Shown: positions 24,619 through 33,745 of the stretch, piece by piece
How the letters are laid out: every line of letters begins with the position of its first letter
Position numbering within the stretch: the stretch's first letter is position 1
Assembly: GCA_963778375.1 (NCBI GenBank)
Contig: CAVZTX010000013.1
Location: 1 to 64,000 of the forward strand
Length of the DNA stretch: 64,000 bases
Reading direction: 5' to 3'
From: CAVZTX01 sp963778375
GTDB taxonomy: Bacteria; Chloroflexota; Ktedonobacteria; Ktedonobacterales; Ktedonobacteraceae
The notes under the pieces: model-generated
The model's database searches: none
The model's input: the letters and a program-made list of their open reading frames with translations, nothing else
Told to the model about the DNA's origin: nothing
Position numbers and translations under genes: made by a program

Positions 24619-26992
24619 CGAAGATGCTTCAGGTGGTGGCGTTGCAACCCTCGTCGATACCCGCGTTGGCGTCGATCTCAGCATCGTAGGCAAGCCCGAG
24701 CGCAAAGTAGACGCCGTCAAACTTGTCACCGGCAAACCCGCCTTTGTCGATGACATTGACCTGCGTGGTATGCTGCACGGTCGGCTCTTGACCAGCCCGC
24801 ATGCCCATGCCATCATTCGCGACATCGACGTATCAAAGGCTCGTGCCTTGCCCGGCGTGCATGCCGTCTTAACCTATAAAGACGTGCCTCGTATTCCTTA
24901 TACAACCGCCGGACAATCCTGGCCCGAGCCTGGCCCGCACGACCAGTACACCCTGGATTACATCGTTCGCTTCGTAGGTGACCGCGTCGCCGCCGTTGCC
25001 GCCGAAACACCCGAAATCGCCGAGCAGGCCCTCAAGCTGATCTCGGTCGACTATGAAGTCTTGCCCGCCGTGCTCGATCCTCGCAAAGCGATGGACCCCG
25101 ATGCGCCTCGTCTGCATCCCGAACCCGAGTCCTATCGCATCTACGACGCCTCGCGCAACATTGCCGCCCACCTTCACGCCGAAATAGGGGATGTTGAGCA
25201 GGGTTTTGCCGAGTCCGACCTGGTTGTTGAGGGAGAATACATCGTCCCCCAGGTGCAGCAGACGCCCATCGAAAACCATATCGTCATCACCTACTGGGAT
25301 GAGGATGATCGCCTCGTTGTGCGTACCAGCACGCAGGTGCCCTACCATGTGCGCCGCATTATTGCCCCCGTCATTGGCCTGCCTCCGCGCCGTATTCGCG
25401 TCGTCAAGCCGCGCATTGGTGGTGGCTTCGGCGTCAAACAGGAAGTCCTGCTCGAAGACATCTGCTCCCTGCTCACCATCGCTACCGACCGCCCTGTAAA
25501 GGTTGAATACTCACGCGCCCAGGAGTTTCGCAGCAGCCGTTCGCGCCACCCTCAAATTTTGCATATGAAGACAGGCGTCAAGCGCGACGGCACCATCGTT
25601 GCCAATTCGATGACAGTACTCGCCAACACCGGAGCCTACGGTACCCACTCGCTCACCGTCCAGAGCAATACCGGCTCAAAATCGCTGCCGCTCTATCCCT
25701 GTCCCAATATGCGTTTTGTAGCCGAAGTTGTCTACACCAACCTGCCTCCTCCCGGAGCGTTCCGTGGCTATGGTGTCCCCCAGGGCATCTTTGCCCTGGA
25801 ATCCCATATCGACGAAGTGGCCAAAGCGCTAGGCATGGACCCCCTGGAACTTCGTCGCAAAAATTGGATTAAACAGGGCGATGAAAATCCCTTCGCGCAG
25901 GCTCTGGGTGAAGGCAAAGAAGGCTATGGGCAAGTCATCGAAAGCTGTGGACTGCCCGAATGTTTGCAGATCGTAGAGGAGAAGCTCAACTGGAAGGAGA
26001 AACGCGGCAAAGCTGGCACTGGCCGTTTCCGTCGCAGCGTCGGTGTTTCCCTTGCCATGCACGGTACTGCCATCGCCGGCCTTGATATGGGCGGTGCCAC
26101 CATCAAACTCAACGACGATGGCTCGTTCAACATCCTCGTTGGCGCGACCGATATCGGCACCGGCTCAGACACCGTCCTGGCCCAGATCGCTGCCGAGGTG
26201 CTCGGTGTGCGCGTCGAAGATATCATCATGCACTCTTCCGACACCGACTTCACGCCCTTCGATACCGGTGCCTACGCCTCCTCTACCACCTATATCAGTG
26301 GCGGCGCGGTGAAACGAGCCGCCGAACAGGTGCGTGAGCAGATCCTCGATGTCGCTGGCCGCATGCTGAAAGCCAATCCCGAAACCCTGACCATCAAGAA
26401 CCGCATCATCACGGCTCCCAACGGCCAGACCGTCACCGTTTCACAAGTTGCCCTGGATTCCCTCCACGTCGAGAACCAGCAGCAAATCATGGGTGCGGCC
26501 TCGTGGATGAGCTACCAATCGCCTCCTCCCTTTGCCGCTCAGGGCGCGGAAGTCGAAGTCGATACCGAAACCGGTGTAGTGCGTGTACTCAAAGCCATCT
26601 CGGCGGTTGATGCCGGGCGCGTCATCAACCCCATCACCGCCGAAGGCCAGATCGAAGGTGGCTCAACCCAGGCCCTCGGCTACGGCGTCTGCGAAGAAAT
26701 GATCTACGACGAACAGGGAGCGTTGCTCACCACCAACCTCAGCGACTACCGCATCTTTAGCGCCCCCGACATGCCCAAAATGGAATCCTACATCGTCGAG
26801 ACCAGCGACCCCTTTGGCCCCTTCGGAGCCAAAGCCATCGCCGAAATACCCATCGATGGCATGGCCCCCGCCATCGCCAACGCCGTCGCCGACGCCCTCG
26901 GCACCCGCATCCGCCAAATCCCCCTCACCCCCGAACGCGTCCTACGTGCCTACCACGCCCACATTCACAAAGACGCGCCCCACCCTCCGTAG
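24536..26992 (+). CDS. Molybdenum hydroxylase large subunit (xanthine dehydrogenase family)
   Basis: 818-aa molybdopterin-binding subunit. N-terminal a/b hammerhead (GKPAFVDDIDLRGMLHGRLL), molybdopterin motifs PRIGGGFGVKQE (about 293-304) and PPPGAFRGYGVPQG, and the catalytic glutamate region GPFGAKAIAE with Glu770 near the C-terminus, where many homologues have GAKGVGE. It has the standard length for separate-subunit enzymes. Likely substrates are hypoxanthine, xanthine or a related heterocycle, given the adenine deaminase upstream and SsnA and YgeW downstream. It starts at ATG 24536 or 24545, overlapping the 2Fe-2S gene; no alternative start codon exists just after that gene's stop. Confidence 0.92.
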   Translation: MPNMARPTPKTNLVNPAQAEPKDAPTSDEDASGGGVATLVDTRVGVDLSIVGKPERKVDAVKLVTGKPAFVDDIDLRGMLHGRLLTSPHAHAIIRDIDVSKARALPGVHAVLTYKDVPRIPYTTAGQSWPEPGPHDQYTLDYIVRFVGDRVAAVAAETPEIAEQALKLISVDYEVLPAVLDPRKAMDPDAPRLHPEPESYRIYDASRNIAAHLHAEIGDVEQGFAESDLVVEGEYIVPQVQQTPIENHIVITYWDEDDRLVVRTSTQVPYHVRRIIAPVIGLPPRRIRVVKPRIGGGFGVKQEVLLEDICSLLTIATDRPVKVEYSRAQEFRSSRSRHPQILHMKTGVKRDGTIVANSMTVLANTGAYGTHSLTVQSNTGSKSLPLYPCPNMRFVAEVVYTNLPPPGAFRGYGVPQGIFALESHIDEVAKALGMDPLELRRKNWIKQGDENPFAQALGEGKEGYGQVIESCGLPECLQIVEEKLNWKEKRGKAGTGRFRRSVGVSLAMHGTAIAGLDMGGATIKLNDDGSFNILVGATDIGTGSDTVLAQIAAEVLGVRVEDIIMHSSDTDFTPFDTGAYASSTTYISGGAVKRAAEQVREQILDVAGRMLKANPETLTIKNRIITAPNGQTVTVSQVALDSLHVENQQQIMGAASWMSYQSPPPFAAQGAEVEVDTETGVVRVLKAISAVDAGRVINPITAEGQIEGGSTQALGYGVCEEMIYDEQGALLTTNLSDYRIFSAPDMPKMESYIVETSDPFGPFGAKAIAEIPIDGMAPAIANAVADALGTRIRQIPLTPERVLRAYHAHIHKDAPHPP

Positions 26993-27060
26993 GGGCCACA
27001 TTTATGGCGCCCCTGGGGGGTGGGGCAACCGTCCCGGTTTCACCACCAGTATTCTAGATG
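26990..27060 (+). repeat. GTAGGGGC-type intergenic repeat
   Basis: Begins CGTAGGGGCCACATTTATGG and contains a GGGGCC...GGCGCCCC palindrome right after the Mo-subunit stop. Same family as the elements at 22851, 28257, 30664, 32333 and 34688. Confidence 0.55.
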
Positions 27061-27112
27061 TATTGGACCTTGTGCCCGCCCGTGGGTGTTGCTAGCCTGA
27101 AGGTAAATATTA

Positions 27113-27238
27113 ATGAACAAAATTCTTTTAGGAGCCATCGGCGGCATCGTCTTCGGCATCATAGCTGTCCTGATGATCCCCCTGAAATTTGAAGACAAAA
27201 GAAAAGGACTCTTCCTTGGAACCAGTCAACGTCTTTGA
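27113..27238 (+). CDS. 41-aa hydrophobic small protein, probably truncated
   Basis: ATG at 27113 has GAAGG 10 bases upstream. It starts MNKILLGAIGGIVFGIIAVL, a single membrane helix, followed by PLKFEDKRKG, then a tail that overlaps the start of the next gene by 23 bases in another frame. The hydrophobic-then-charged start looks like the beginning of a longer membrane protein whose remainder was lost when the alpha-hydroxyacid oxidase gene came to lie next to it (inference). Confidence 0.45.
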   Translation: MNKILLGAIGGIVFGIIAVLMIPLKFEDKRKGLFLGTSQRL

Positions 27239-28238
27239 CTACGAACTACTCGCCAAATCCCGCGTAGAGCCAGGACCTTGGGACTACTACAACGGCGGCA
27301 GCGACGACGAAATAACATTGCGTGCCAACCGCACCGCATTCGAACGTATCCGTCTTCGTCCACGCGTCCTCGTCGATGTCAGTACCTGTGACACGCGTAC
27401 AACCGTGCTTGGTACCCCGATAAGCATGCCCGTCCTCGTAGCCCCAATGGCCGTTCATCGTTATGCACATCCCGAGGGTGAATGTGAGACTGCACGCGGA
27501 GTAGGGCCAGCCGGTACAATCATGCTCGCCAGCACCTCCGCCAGTCGCAGTCCCGAAGAAATTGCGCAAGCTGCCACCGGCCCCCTCTGGTTCCAACTCT
27601 ACGTCTTCAGAGGTATCAAGACCACTGAAAACCTGGTCCGACGTGCCGAAGAAGCTGGCTATCGCGCAATTGTCCTGACCGTCGATTTGCCCCGTCTTGG
27701 CAATCGTGAGAAAGACACCCGCAACGACTTCACCCTGCCCCCAGCATTCCAGCCCAATTATCCTCCCGAAAGTGAAGCCGAAGAGCGCGTAATTCTCACC
27801 TGGGAATCATTGGCGTGGCTGCGCTCGTTAACCTCACTTCCCTTGCTGGTCAAAGGCATACTGACGGCAGAGGATGCTGTGCTGGCAATTGAGCACGGCG
27901 TATCAGGCATCGTCGTCTCCAATCATGGAGGTCGCCAGCTTGATACCGCCATCCCCAGCATCGAAGCGCTTCCCGAAGTTGTCGATGCCGTCGCCGGGCG
28001 GTGTGATGTCTTTATGGATGGCGGCATTCGCAGGGGTACCGACATACTCAAAGCCCTCGCGCTCGGAGCGCGGGCCGTCCTGGTAGGTCGCCCCGTTCTG
28101 TGGGGACTTGCGACAAATGGTTCCGCGGGTGTGCTGCATGTCCTGGAAATACTACGCAAAGAACTCGAACTTGATATGGCGCTCGCTGGCCGTCCCACAC
28201 TCGCCAGCATTGATCGTTCCCTTGTAAAAATCGTTTGA
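27216..28238 (+). CDS. FMN-dependent alpha-hydroxyacid oxidase/dehydrogenase
   Basis: 340-aa member of the lactate/glycolate oxidase family. Seen: WDYYNGGSDDEITLRAN with the substrate-binding Tyr, VLVAPMAVHRYAHPEGE, LWFQLYVF, IVLTVDLPRLGNREKD, the active-site SNHGGRQLD, and FMN-phosphate motifs DGGIRRGTDILKALALGA and VLVGRP. It oxidises a 2-hydroxyacid to a 2-oxoacid with O2 or a quinone as acceptor. The frame opens at TTG 27189, but TTG at 27216 has AAGGA 7 bases before it. Its place in the cluster suggests disposal of a 2-hydroxyacid formed from purine breakdown, such as glycolate, lactate or a ureido-acid (inference). Confidence 0.88.
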   Translation: MEPVNVFDYELLAKSRVEPGPWDYYNGGSDDEITLRANRTAFERIRLRPRVLVDVSTCDTRTTVLGTPISMPVLVAPMAVHRYAHPEGECETARGVGPAGTIMLASTSASRSPEEIAQAATGPLWFQLYVFRGIKTTENLVRRAEEAGYRAIVLTVDLPRLGNREKDTRNDFTLPPAFQPNYPPESEAEERVILTWESLAWLRSLTSLPLLVKGILTAEDAVLAIEHGVSGIVVSNHGGRQLDTAIPSIEALPEVVDAVAGRCDVFMDGGIRRGTDILKALALGARAVLVGRPVLWGLATNGSAGVLHVLEILRKELELDMALAGRPTLASIDRSLVKIV

Positions 28239-28256
28239 TAATGTGGATTGTTATCC

Positions 28257-28305
28257 TTCATGTGAAAAAGGAAATGTAGGGGCGACCCTTGCGGTTGCCC
28301 GGTTT
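28257..28305 (+). repeat. GTAGGGGC palindrome with TTCATGTGAAA end
   Basis: TTCATGTGAAA at 28257-28267 is identical to the terminal repeat of the element at 2669-2930 and is followed by TGTAGGGGCGACCC and a palindromic partner GGTTGCCC. Confidence 0.6.
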
Positions 28306-28328
28306 CCTTGAAAGGCAGGTTTTATCTC

Positions 28329-29367
28329 ATGGTTGACTGGAATCGTCGCGCTCGCATCGCAGAAACTATCCTCGACACGGCGGGAATGACCCCCATGGTC
28401 CGTCTTCGCCGCGTGGTAAGTGACGTCAAACCCACCATCGTAGCCAAGATTGAATATTTCAGCCCCAGCGGCAGCGTCAAAGACCGCATCCTTCCATTCC
28501 TCGTTTCCGAGGCAGAGCGACGTGGTGACCTGCGTCCCGGCATGAGTATTATCGAAGGCACCACCGGCAACACCGGTATCGCCACCTCCTGTGTCGGTGC
28601 CGCCAAAGGCTATCCCGTCGTCATCGTTATGCCCGATGGCATGAGTGAGGAACGCAAGAAAACCATCCTGGCCTACGGTGCTGAACTTGTACTCACCCCC
28701 GGCGCGGAAAGTGACGTAGACCTCGTAATCGAAAAGGTTAAGGAACTCAAGGCAGCTGCCCCTGGCAAATACTGGGAAGTCGGCCAGTTCGTCAACACTG
28801 ATAACATCAAAGCCCATTACAACACAACTGGCCCGGAAATCTGGGAGCAGACCGAAGGTAAAATCGGCGCGCTCGTCCTATCCCAGGGAACAGGTGGCAC
28901 CGTCACAGGTGCAGGCAAATACCTCAAAGAACAGAACCCCAACATCAAGATTTTTGCCGTCGAACCCGCCGAATGCGACATCCTCTCCGGTGGATCATGG
29001 GGCCCACACAAAATCGAAGGTATCGGTGATGGCTTCATCCCCGAAGTGCTTGCACGTCGAATACCTCGACGGAGTCGTCACAACCACCTCCGACGAATCC
29101 ATCGAGATGGCCCGTCGCATCGCACGTGAAGAAGGTATCTTCTGTGGCATCTCTTCAGGCTGCAACGTTGCCGCCGCCATCAAAGTCGCCCGGCGTTATC
29201 CCGACATTGGCATGATCGTCACCGTACTTTCCGACAACGGCCTCCGCTACTTCTCAACCGAACTTTGCGGCGTCTTCACCGACCTTGAAGTGCCCGACCG
29301 CGAGCATCCCATCACCGACGAAGACAAAGCCAAACTGTCCCGCGTCAAACTTGAGGTAATTAAATAA
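28329..29367 (+). pseudogene. Cysteine-synthase-like PLP enzyme, one-base frameshift
   Basis: Fold-type-II PLP enzyme of the cysteine synthase/cystathionine beta-synthase group. PLP Lys in SPSGSVKDR (about residue 50), the substrate loop EGTTGNTGIA, the PLP-phosphate loop SQGTGGTVTGAGK, and EGIGDGFIPEV. The frame is lost at 29049-29051: CTTGCAC where CTGCAC is expected. It resumes in the +1 frame with HVEYLDGVVTTTSDESIEMA, then IFCGISSGCNVAAA, and stops at 29367. One extra base explains everything. The start is ATG 28329. In this context it may act on a diaminopropionate- or serine-type intermediate, filling the place YgeX has in E. coli (inference). Frameshift real or assembly error: unresolved. 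Confidence 0.85.
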
Positions 29368-29371
29368 AATT

Positions 29372-30626
29372 ATGCCAGCCAGCCACATCTCACACCTACA
29401 ATGCGTTCTCTGCGGGGCCACCTACAACCCCGCGGACATCGCCTACACCTGCACCAAATGCGGCCCGCTAGGAGTCCTCGAAGTCCATTACGACTACGCA
29501 CAAATAGCCCCTCACATCAGCCTCTCCTCCCTCGCAGAGGACCGCGACCTCAACTCTTTGGCGCTATCGTCCCCTCTTGCCGATTTCCTATAGTCTGAAA
29601 GCTACACCACAACTGGCAATTGGTGGAACCCCGCTCTATCCGGTTGAACGCCTGCGCAGCCATCTAGGCATGAGCGACCTCTGGCTCAAAGACGATACAC
29701 GCAACCCCAGTGCCTCGCTCAAAGACCGTGCCAGCATTATTGCCGTCATGCTCGCGGAAGGGAAGACTGTCGCCTGCGCATCCACCGGCAACGCTGCCTC
29801 ATCCCTTGCTGTGCAGGCAGCATCTGTTGGTCTGCCATGTTACATCTTTGTCCCATATAATGCCCCGCGTGCCAAAATCGTGCAATTGCTTATGTGCGGA
29901 GCAACCGTCTTTGCCGTCCAGGGCACCTACGACGAAGCCTTTGATATGTGCATCGAAGCCTGTAACACCTTCGGCTGGTACAACCGCAATACCGGCTACA
30001 ATCCCTACCTCGTCGAAGGCAAGAAAACGGTTGGTTTAGAGATAGCGGAACAACTCGGTTGGCAAGTTCCCGACACCATACTCGTCCCTACTGGCGATGG
30101 CTGTATCATCAGCGGCGTCTATCGTGGCTTTGAGGACCTTCACCACTTGGGTATAATCGACCGTATGCCCCGCCTGATTGCCATACAGGCCGAAGGTTCG
30201 CCTGCCATCGTTCGTGCCCTCGAAGGCGATGGCACCGTCCGCCCCTATCCCGCGCACACCATCGCCGATGGCATCTCCGTCGGCCTCCCCCGCAACGGCG
30301 CAATGGCCATCCGCCATATCAAATCCAGCAACGGCTTCGGCATCACCGTCTCCGACGAAGAGATTCTCTCCGCCCAAAAAGCCCTTGCCCGCCTGACAGG
30401 CGTCTTCGCTGAACCTTCCGGCGCGGCCTCCTACGCTGGCCTCCTTCGCCTGCTCGACCAGGGCAAGATTGATCGGGACGAGCGCGTTGTCCTCCTCGTC
30501 ACCGGCAGCGGCCTCAAAAGCATCGACGCCATCGCCGAATCCGCCGGCAAACTCATCCCCATCTCCAAAGGAACCCAAGGAATGGACATGGTAGAGAAAG
30601 TGGTAAGTAGCCATGCAAACGCATAA
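29372..30626 (+). pseudogene. Threonine-synthase-like PLP enzyme, one-base frameshift
   Basis: The N-terminal zinc-ribbon-like region (CVLCGATYNPADIAYTCTKC, then GVLEVHYDY) is followed by a frame change at 29551-29553: CTCAACTC where CTCACTC would give DLTLWRYRPLLP. After it: GGTPLYPVERL, PLP Lys in NPSASLKDRAS, ACASTGNAASSLA, PTGDGCIISGVYRGF and FAEPSGAASYAGL. Length after correction is about 417 aa, normal for threonine synthase. It begins 4 bases after the CysK-like stop, so the two PLP genes are one unit. A biosynthetic threonine synthase inside a purine-catabolism cluster would be odd; a paralogue with beta-elimination or replacement activity on a cluster intermediate is more likely (inference). 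Confidence 0.85.
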
Positions 30627-30663
30627 ACCCTCAAGGAAAGTAATCATCTGGAATATCCGTACC

Positions 30664-30800
30664 TGTAGGGGCAGAGGTGGCATGGAGCGGGGCAGGGAAC
30701 TGGGGGGGGATCCCAGCGTACCTGTAGGGGCAAGGGGATGTGAGGTGGTTGGGCAGGGGCCTTGTGCTTGCCCTGGGTGGGGAAGGGAACGTTCTCCGGT
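30664..30800 (+). repeat. Pair of GTAGGGGC-type repeats
   Basis: CCTGTAGGGGCAGAGGTGG near 30661 and CCTGTAGGGGCAAGGGGATG near 30720, followed by a GGGGCCTTGTGCTTGCCC palindrome. They fill the gap between the ThrC-like gene and ssnA. Confidence 0.55.
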
Positions 30801-30922
30801 TCCCGATACCCTCGGAAACTGCTACCCCAAGAATATACCTTTGAGCTTCCTTGGGTCGCCCTATGAGGATCACTCTCCCGCTTCCCATTGTCCTTTATAC
30901 GCTGCTAAGGAGGACTAAACCT

Positions 30923-32302
30923 ATGCCCAACATCCTCATCGGCAATGGAACCGTCGTCACACTCGGCAAAGACAACCAATTAATAGAACAAGGAGCCGTA
31001 CTCGTACAAGGCAGCCGCATAGCCGCCATCGGCCCCAACAACGAATTGCGCCAACAGCATCCAAGTGCCGAGTACATTGACGCCAATGGCGGATTAATCA
31101 TGCCCGGCTTCCTTTGTGCCCACACCCATTTCTACGGCGCATTTGCCCGTGGTATGCCCATCCCTGGCGACCCACCCCGCAACTTTCTCGAAATTCTCGA
31201 ACGCCTCTGGTGGCGGCTCGATAAGCTCTTAACCTTAGACGATACCCGTGCCAGTACCGAGATATTCATGGTAGATGCTATCCGTCACGGCACAACCTGC
31301 GTCATCGATCACCACGCCAGCCCAAACGCCATCGAAGGCAGCCTCGATATCATCGCCGATACCGTAGAGCAAGCCGGTATCCGTGCCTGCCTCGCCTACG
31401 AAGTCTCCGACCGTGATGGCCCCGCCGTCATCGAAGCTGGCATCCACGAGAATGAGCGTTTCATTCGCTCCCTGCATGCCGAACGTCAGCAGCAAGCCGA
31501 ATCCGGCAGAATTGCGGCAAGCTATGGCCTGCATGCCTCCTTCACCCTCAGTCCTGCAACCCTTGAACGCTGCGCCGCTGGCGCTGCCGACTTAGGCGTA
31601 GGTTTCCATGTTCATGTCGCCGAGGACGTATCCGACGAGGAAGATAGCATAACTCACTATGGCACGCGTGTCGTAGACCGCCTGGAAGCAAATTCTATTC
31701 TTGGGCCGCGCACCATTGCCGCGCACTGTGTCCACGTCCAGAGCGCCGAGATTAACCGCCTTGCCGCAACCCGCACCAATAGCGTCCACAATCCGCGCTC
31801 AAACATGAACAACGCCGTTGGTCGTGCCCCCGTCGAGGAAATGACGAAAGCTGGAGTAAATGTCGGCCTTGGCAATGATGGCTTTAGTATGAACATGCTG
31901 CAAGAAATGAAGGCCGCCTATCTCCTGCACAAGCTTGCCCTCGCGGACCCGCGAGCCATGCCTGCCAACCTTGTGCTGAACCTGGCCTTCTCACAAAATG
32001 CCCATATCATGCAAGCCGTTTTCAGTCCCTTCTGTCTCGATTTCCCGTCCGTAGGCGAACTGAGCATTGGCGCGGCCGCCGATATAGTTTTGCTCGACTA
32101 CCTGCCGCCAACGCCGCTCAACAGCGCCAACTTTCCCTGGCACTTGATCTTCGGCATAGACGGCCACCACGTCAACTCAACTATGGTTGCCGGTCGCTGG
32201 CTCATGCGCAACCGTCAACTGCTCACCCTCGACGAAGAACGCATCTCAGCCCACGCAAAAGAACTTTCACAAGCCCTATGGAAACGACTCCACAATCCGT
32301 AG
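30923..32302 (+). CDS. ssnA: SsnA-type aminohydrolase
   Basis: 459-aa amidohydrolase of the SsnA/TrzA/AtzB group, which deaminate or dechlorinate heterocycles including guanine-like rings. Metal ligands: HxH in LCAHTHFYGAF, His in GVGFHVHVAED, His in AAHCVH, and Asp in VGLGNDGFSMN. The frame opens at 30851, but the ATG at 30923 (MPNILIGNGTVVTLG) follows AAGGAGG by 9 bases. In E. coli, ssnA lies next to ygfM-xdhD, matching the molybdenum hydroxylase here. Likely substrate: a purine or a partly opened purine ring. The frame is intact. Confidence 0.88.
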   Translation: MPNILIGNGTVVTLGKDNQLIEQGAVLVQGSRIAAIGPNNELRQQHPSAEYIDANGGLIMPGFLCAHTHFYGAFARGMPIPGDPPRNFLEILERLWWRLDKLLTLDDTRASTEIFMVDAIRHGTTCVIDHHASPNAIEGSLDIIADTVEQAGIRACLAYEVSDRDGPAVIEAGIHENERFIRSLHAERQQQAESGRIAASYGLHASFTLSPATLERCAAGAADLGVGFHVHVAEDVSDEEDSITHYGTRVVDRLEANSILGPRTIAAHCVHVQSAEINRLAATRTNSVHNPRSNMNNAVGRAPVEEMTKAGVNVGLGNDGFSMNMLQEMKAAYLLHKLALADPRAMPANLVLNLAFSQNAHIMQAVFSPFCLDFPSVGELSIGAAADIVLLDYLPPTPLNSANFPWHLIFGIDGHHVNSTMVAGRWLMRNRQLLTLDEERISAHAKELSQALWKRLHNP

Positions 32303-32332
32303 GAGTGTGGGAGGAGTAAGGAGGAGTGCATT

Positions 32333-32490
32333 GGCGTTAACTTAGGTCCAGCCAGGCCAACCAAAAAGGTACGGTCCTCCTCTAGCTAATCGCCAAATGC
32401 GCCGCTGCAAGCCGCTTCGTGTATCGTAGGGGCAATCCCTTGCGGTTGCCCTGGTGGAGTGGGGAGGTCTCGCCACCGCCCGTGGCAGGA
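32333..32490 (+). repeat. Dispersed repeat related to 2669-2930
   Basis: Shares with the element at 2669-2930 a GTTAAC, a CTCTAGCTAATCGCC block (CTCTCGCTGATCGTC in the other copy), CTTCGTGTAT, and the GTAGGGGC...TTGCGG...GCCC palindrome, with G/C changes throughout. It lies between ssnA and the YgeY-like gene. Confidence 0.6.
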
Positions 32491-32535
32491 GAAAACCGAA
32501 TAGTAACCTGTAGTCTTAGTTAGGAGTAATGATTT

Positions 32536-33745
32536 ATGAACCTACGCGAAACACAAAATGCTGTCCAGCGCGAGCTGGCACAGCACCACGACACCATCAT
32601 CCAATTCCTACGCGACATTGTCGCCATTCCCAGCTTCGATAGCCAGATAGGCCCGGTTGGCGACGCCATCGGCGCGCGTATGACCGATCTCGGCTTCGAC
32701 GAAGTCCGCCGTGACTCCATGGGCAACATCCTGGGACGTATCGGCAACGGCCCTCGTACACTGCTCTACGATAGCCATATCGACACCGTCAGCATCGCCG
32801 ACCCCACCCAATGGAAATGGGATCCCTTCCAGGGCAAGTTCGAGAACGGCATCATCTACGGCCTCGGCGCGGGCGACGAAAAATGCTCTACCCCGCCTAT
32901 GATCTACGCCCTCGCCACCCTCAAAAAGCTGGGTCTGGCGAAAGATTGGACGCTCTATTACTTTCGGCAACATGGAAGAATGGTGCGATGGCATCTCTGG
33001 CAATGCCCTCGTCGAGCATGAAGGCATTCGCCCCGACTTTGTCGTGGTCGGCGAATCCACCAACATGGAAATATACCGTGGCCATCGCGGACGCACCGAA
33101 ATCAGCGTCACCTTCAAAGGTCGCAGTTGCCATGCCAGCGCTCCCGAACGCGGTGATAACGCCCTCTACAAAGCCATCCCCTTTATTCAAGGCGTGGAAA
33201 AACTGCATCAAGAATTGAAGAGCCGCCCTGACCCATTCCTCGGCCCCGGCTCGATCACCGTCACCAACATCAGCACCCGCACCGCCTCGCTCAACGCCGT
33301 GCCAGACGAGTGCAACATCTACATCGACCGTCGCATGCACCCTGCCGAAACCAAAGAAGTCGTCCTCAACGAACTACGTGCCCTGCCCAACGCAGAAGTA
33401 GCTGAAATCGTCGTACCCATGTACGAAGAACCTAGTTACACCGGTTTCGTCTTTCCCGTCGAAAAAATCTTTCCTGCCTGGGCGCTTGCGGAAGACCATC
33501 CCTACGTACAGGCAGGCAAGACCACCTTTGAAAATTGTTACGGCCGTCCTGCCAAAACCAATAAATGGATATTCTCAACCAACGCCACCTACTGGATGGG
33601 CAAGGCAGGCATCCCATCCATCGGCTTTGGACCCGGCGAGGAGCACTGGGCGCACACCACCCTCGATCAGGTACCCGCTGAAGAAGTCGCGCAGGTGGCT
33701 GACTTCTACGCCATGCTCCCACTCTTCCTGGAGGCCACCCAATGA
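32536..33745 (+). pseudogene. ygeY: YgeY-type M20 peptidase, one-base frameshift
   Basis: M20 family metallohydrolase of the YgeY type. First half: FLRDIVAIPSFDSQIGPVG, metal-binding YDSHIDTVS and GLGAGDEK. The frame breaks at 32965 (TTTCGGC where TTTGGC is expected) and resumes +1 with GNMEEWCDGISGNALVEHEG (the usual EE pair), then VVVGESTNMEIYRGHRGRTE, the dimerisation domain, and GFGPGEEHWAHT with the last metal His. Corrected length about 402 aa. Family members cleave N-carbamoyl or peptide bonds of small substrates; in E. coli ygeY accompanies ygeW and ygeX. The stop TGA overlaps the carbamate kinase ATG, so the genes are translationally coupled. Confidence 0.87.

Noticed and set aside
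30036..30683. 215-codon minus-strand ORF opposite the ThrC-like gene
   Set aside because: Gly/Asp/Ala-rich shadow of the real gene; no start signals.
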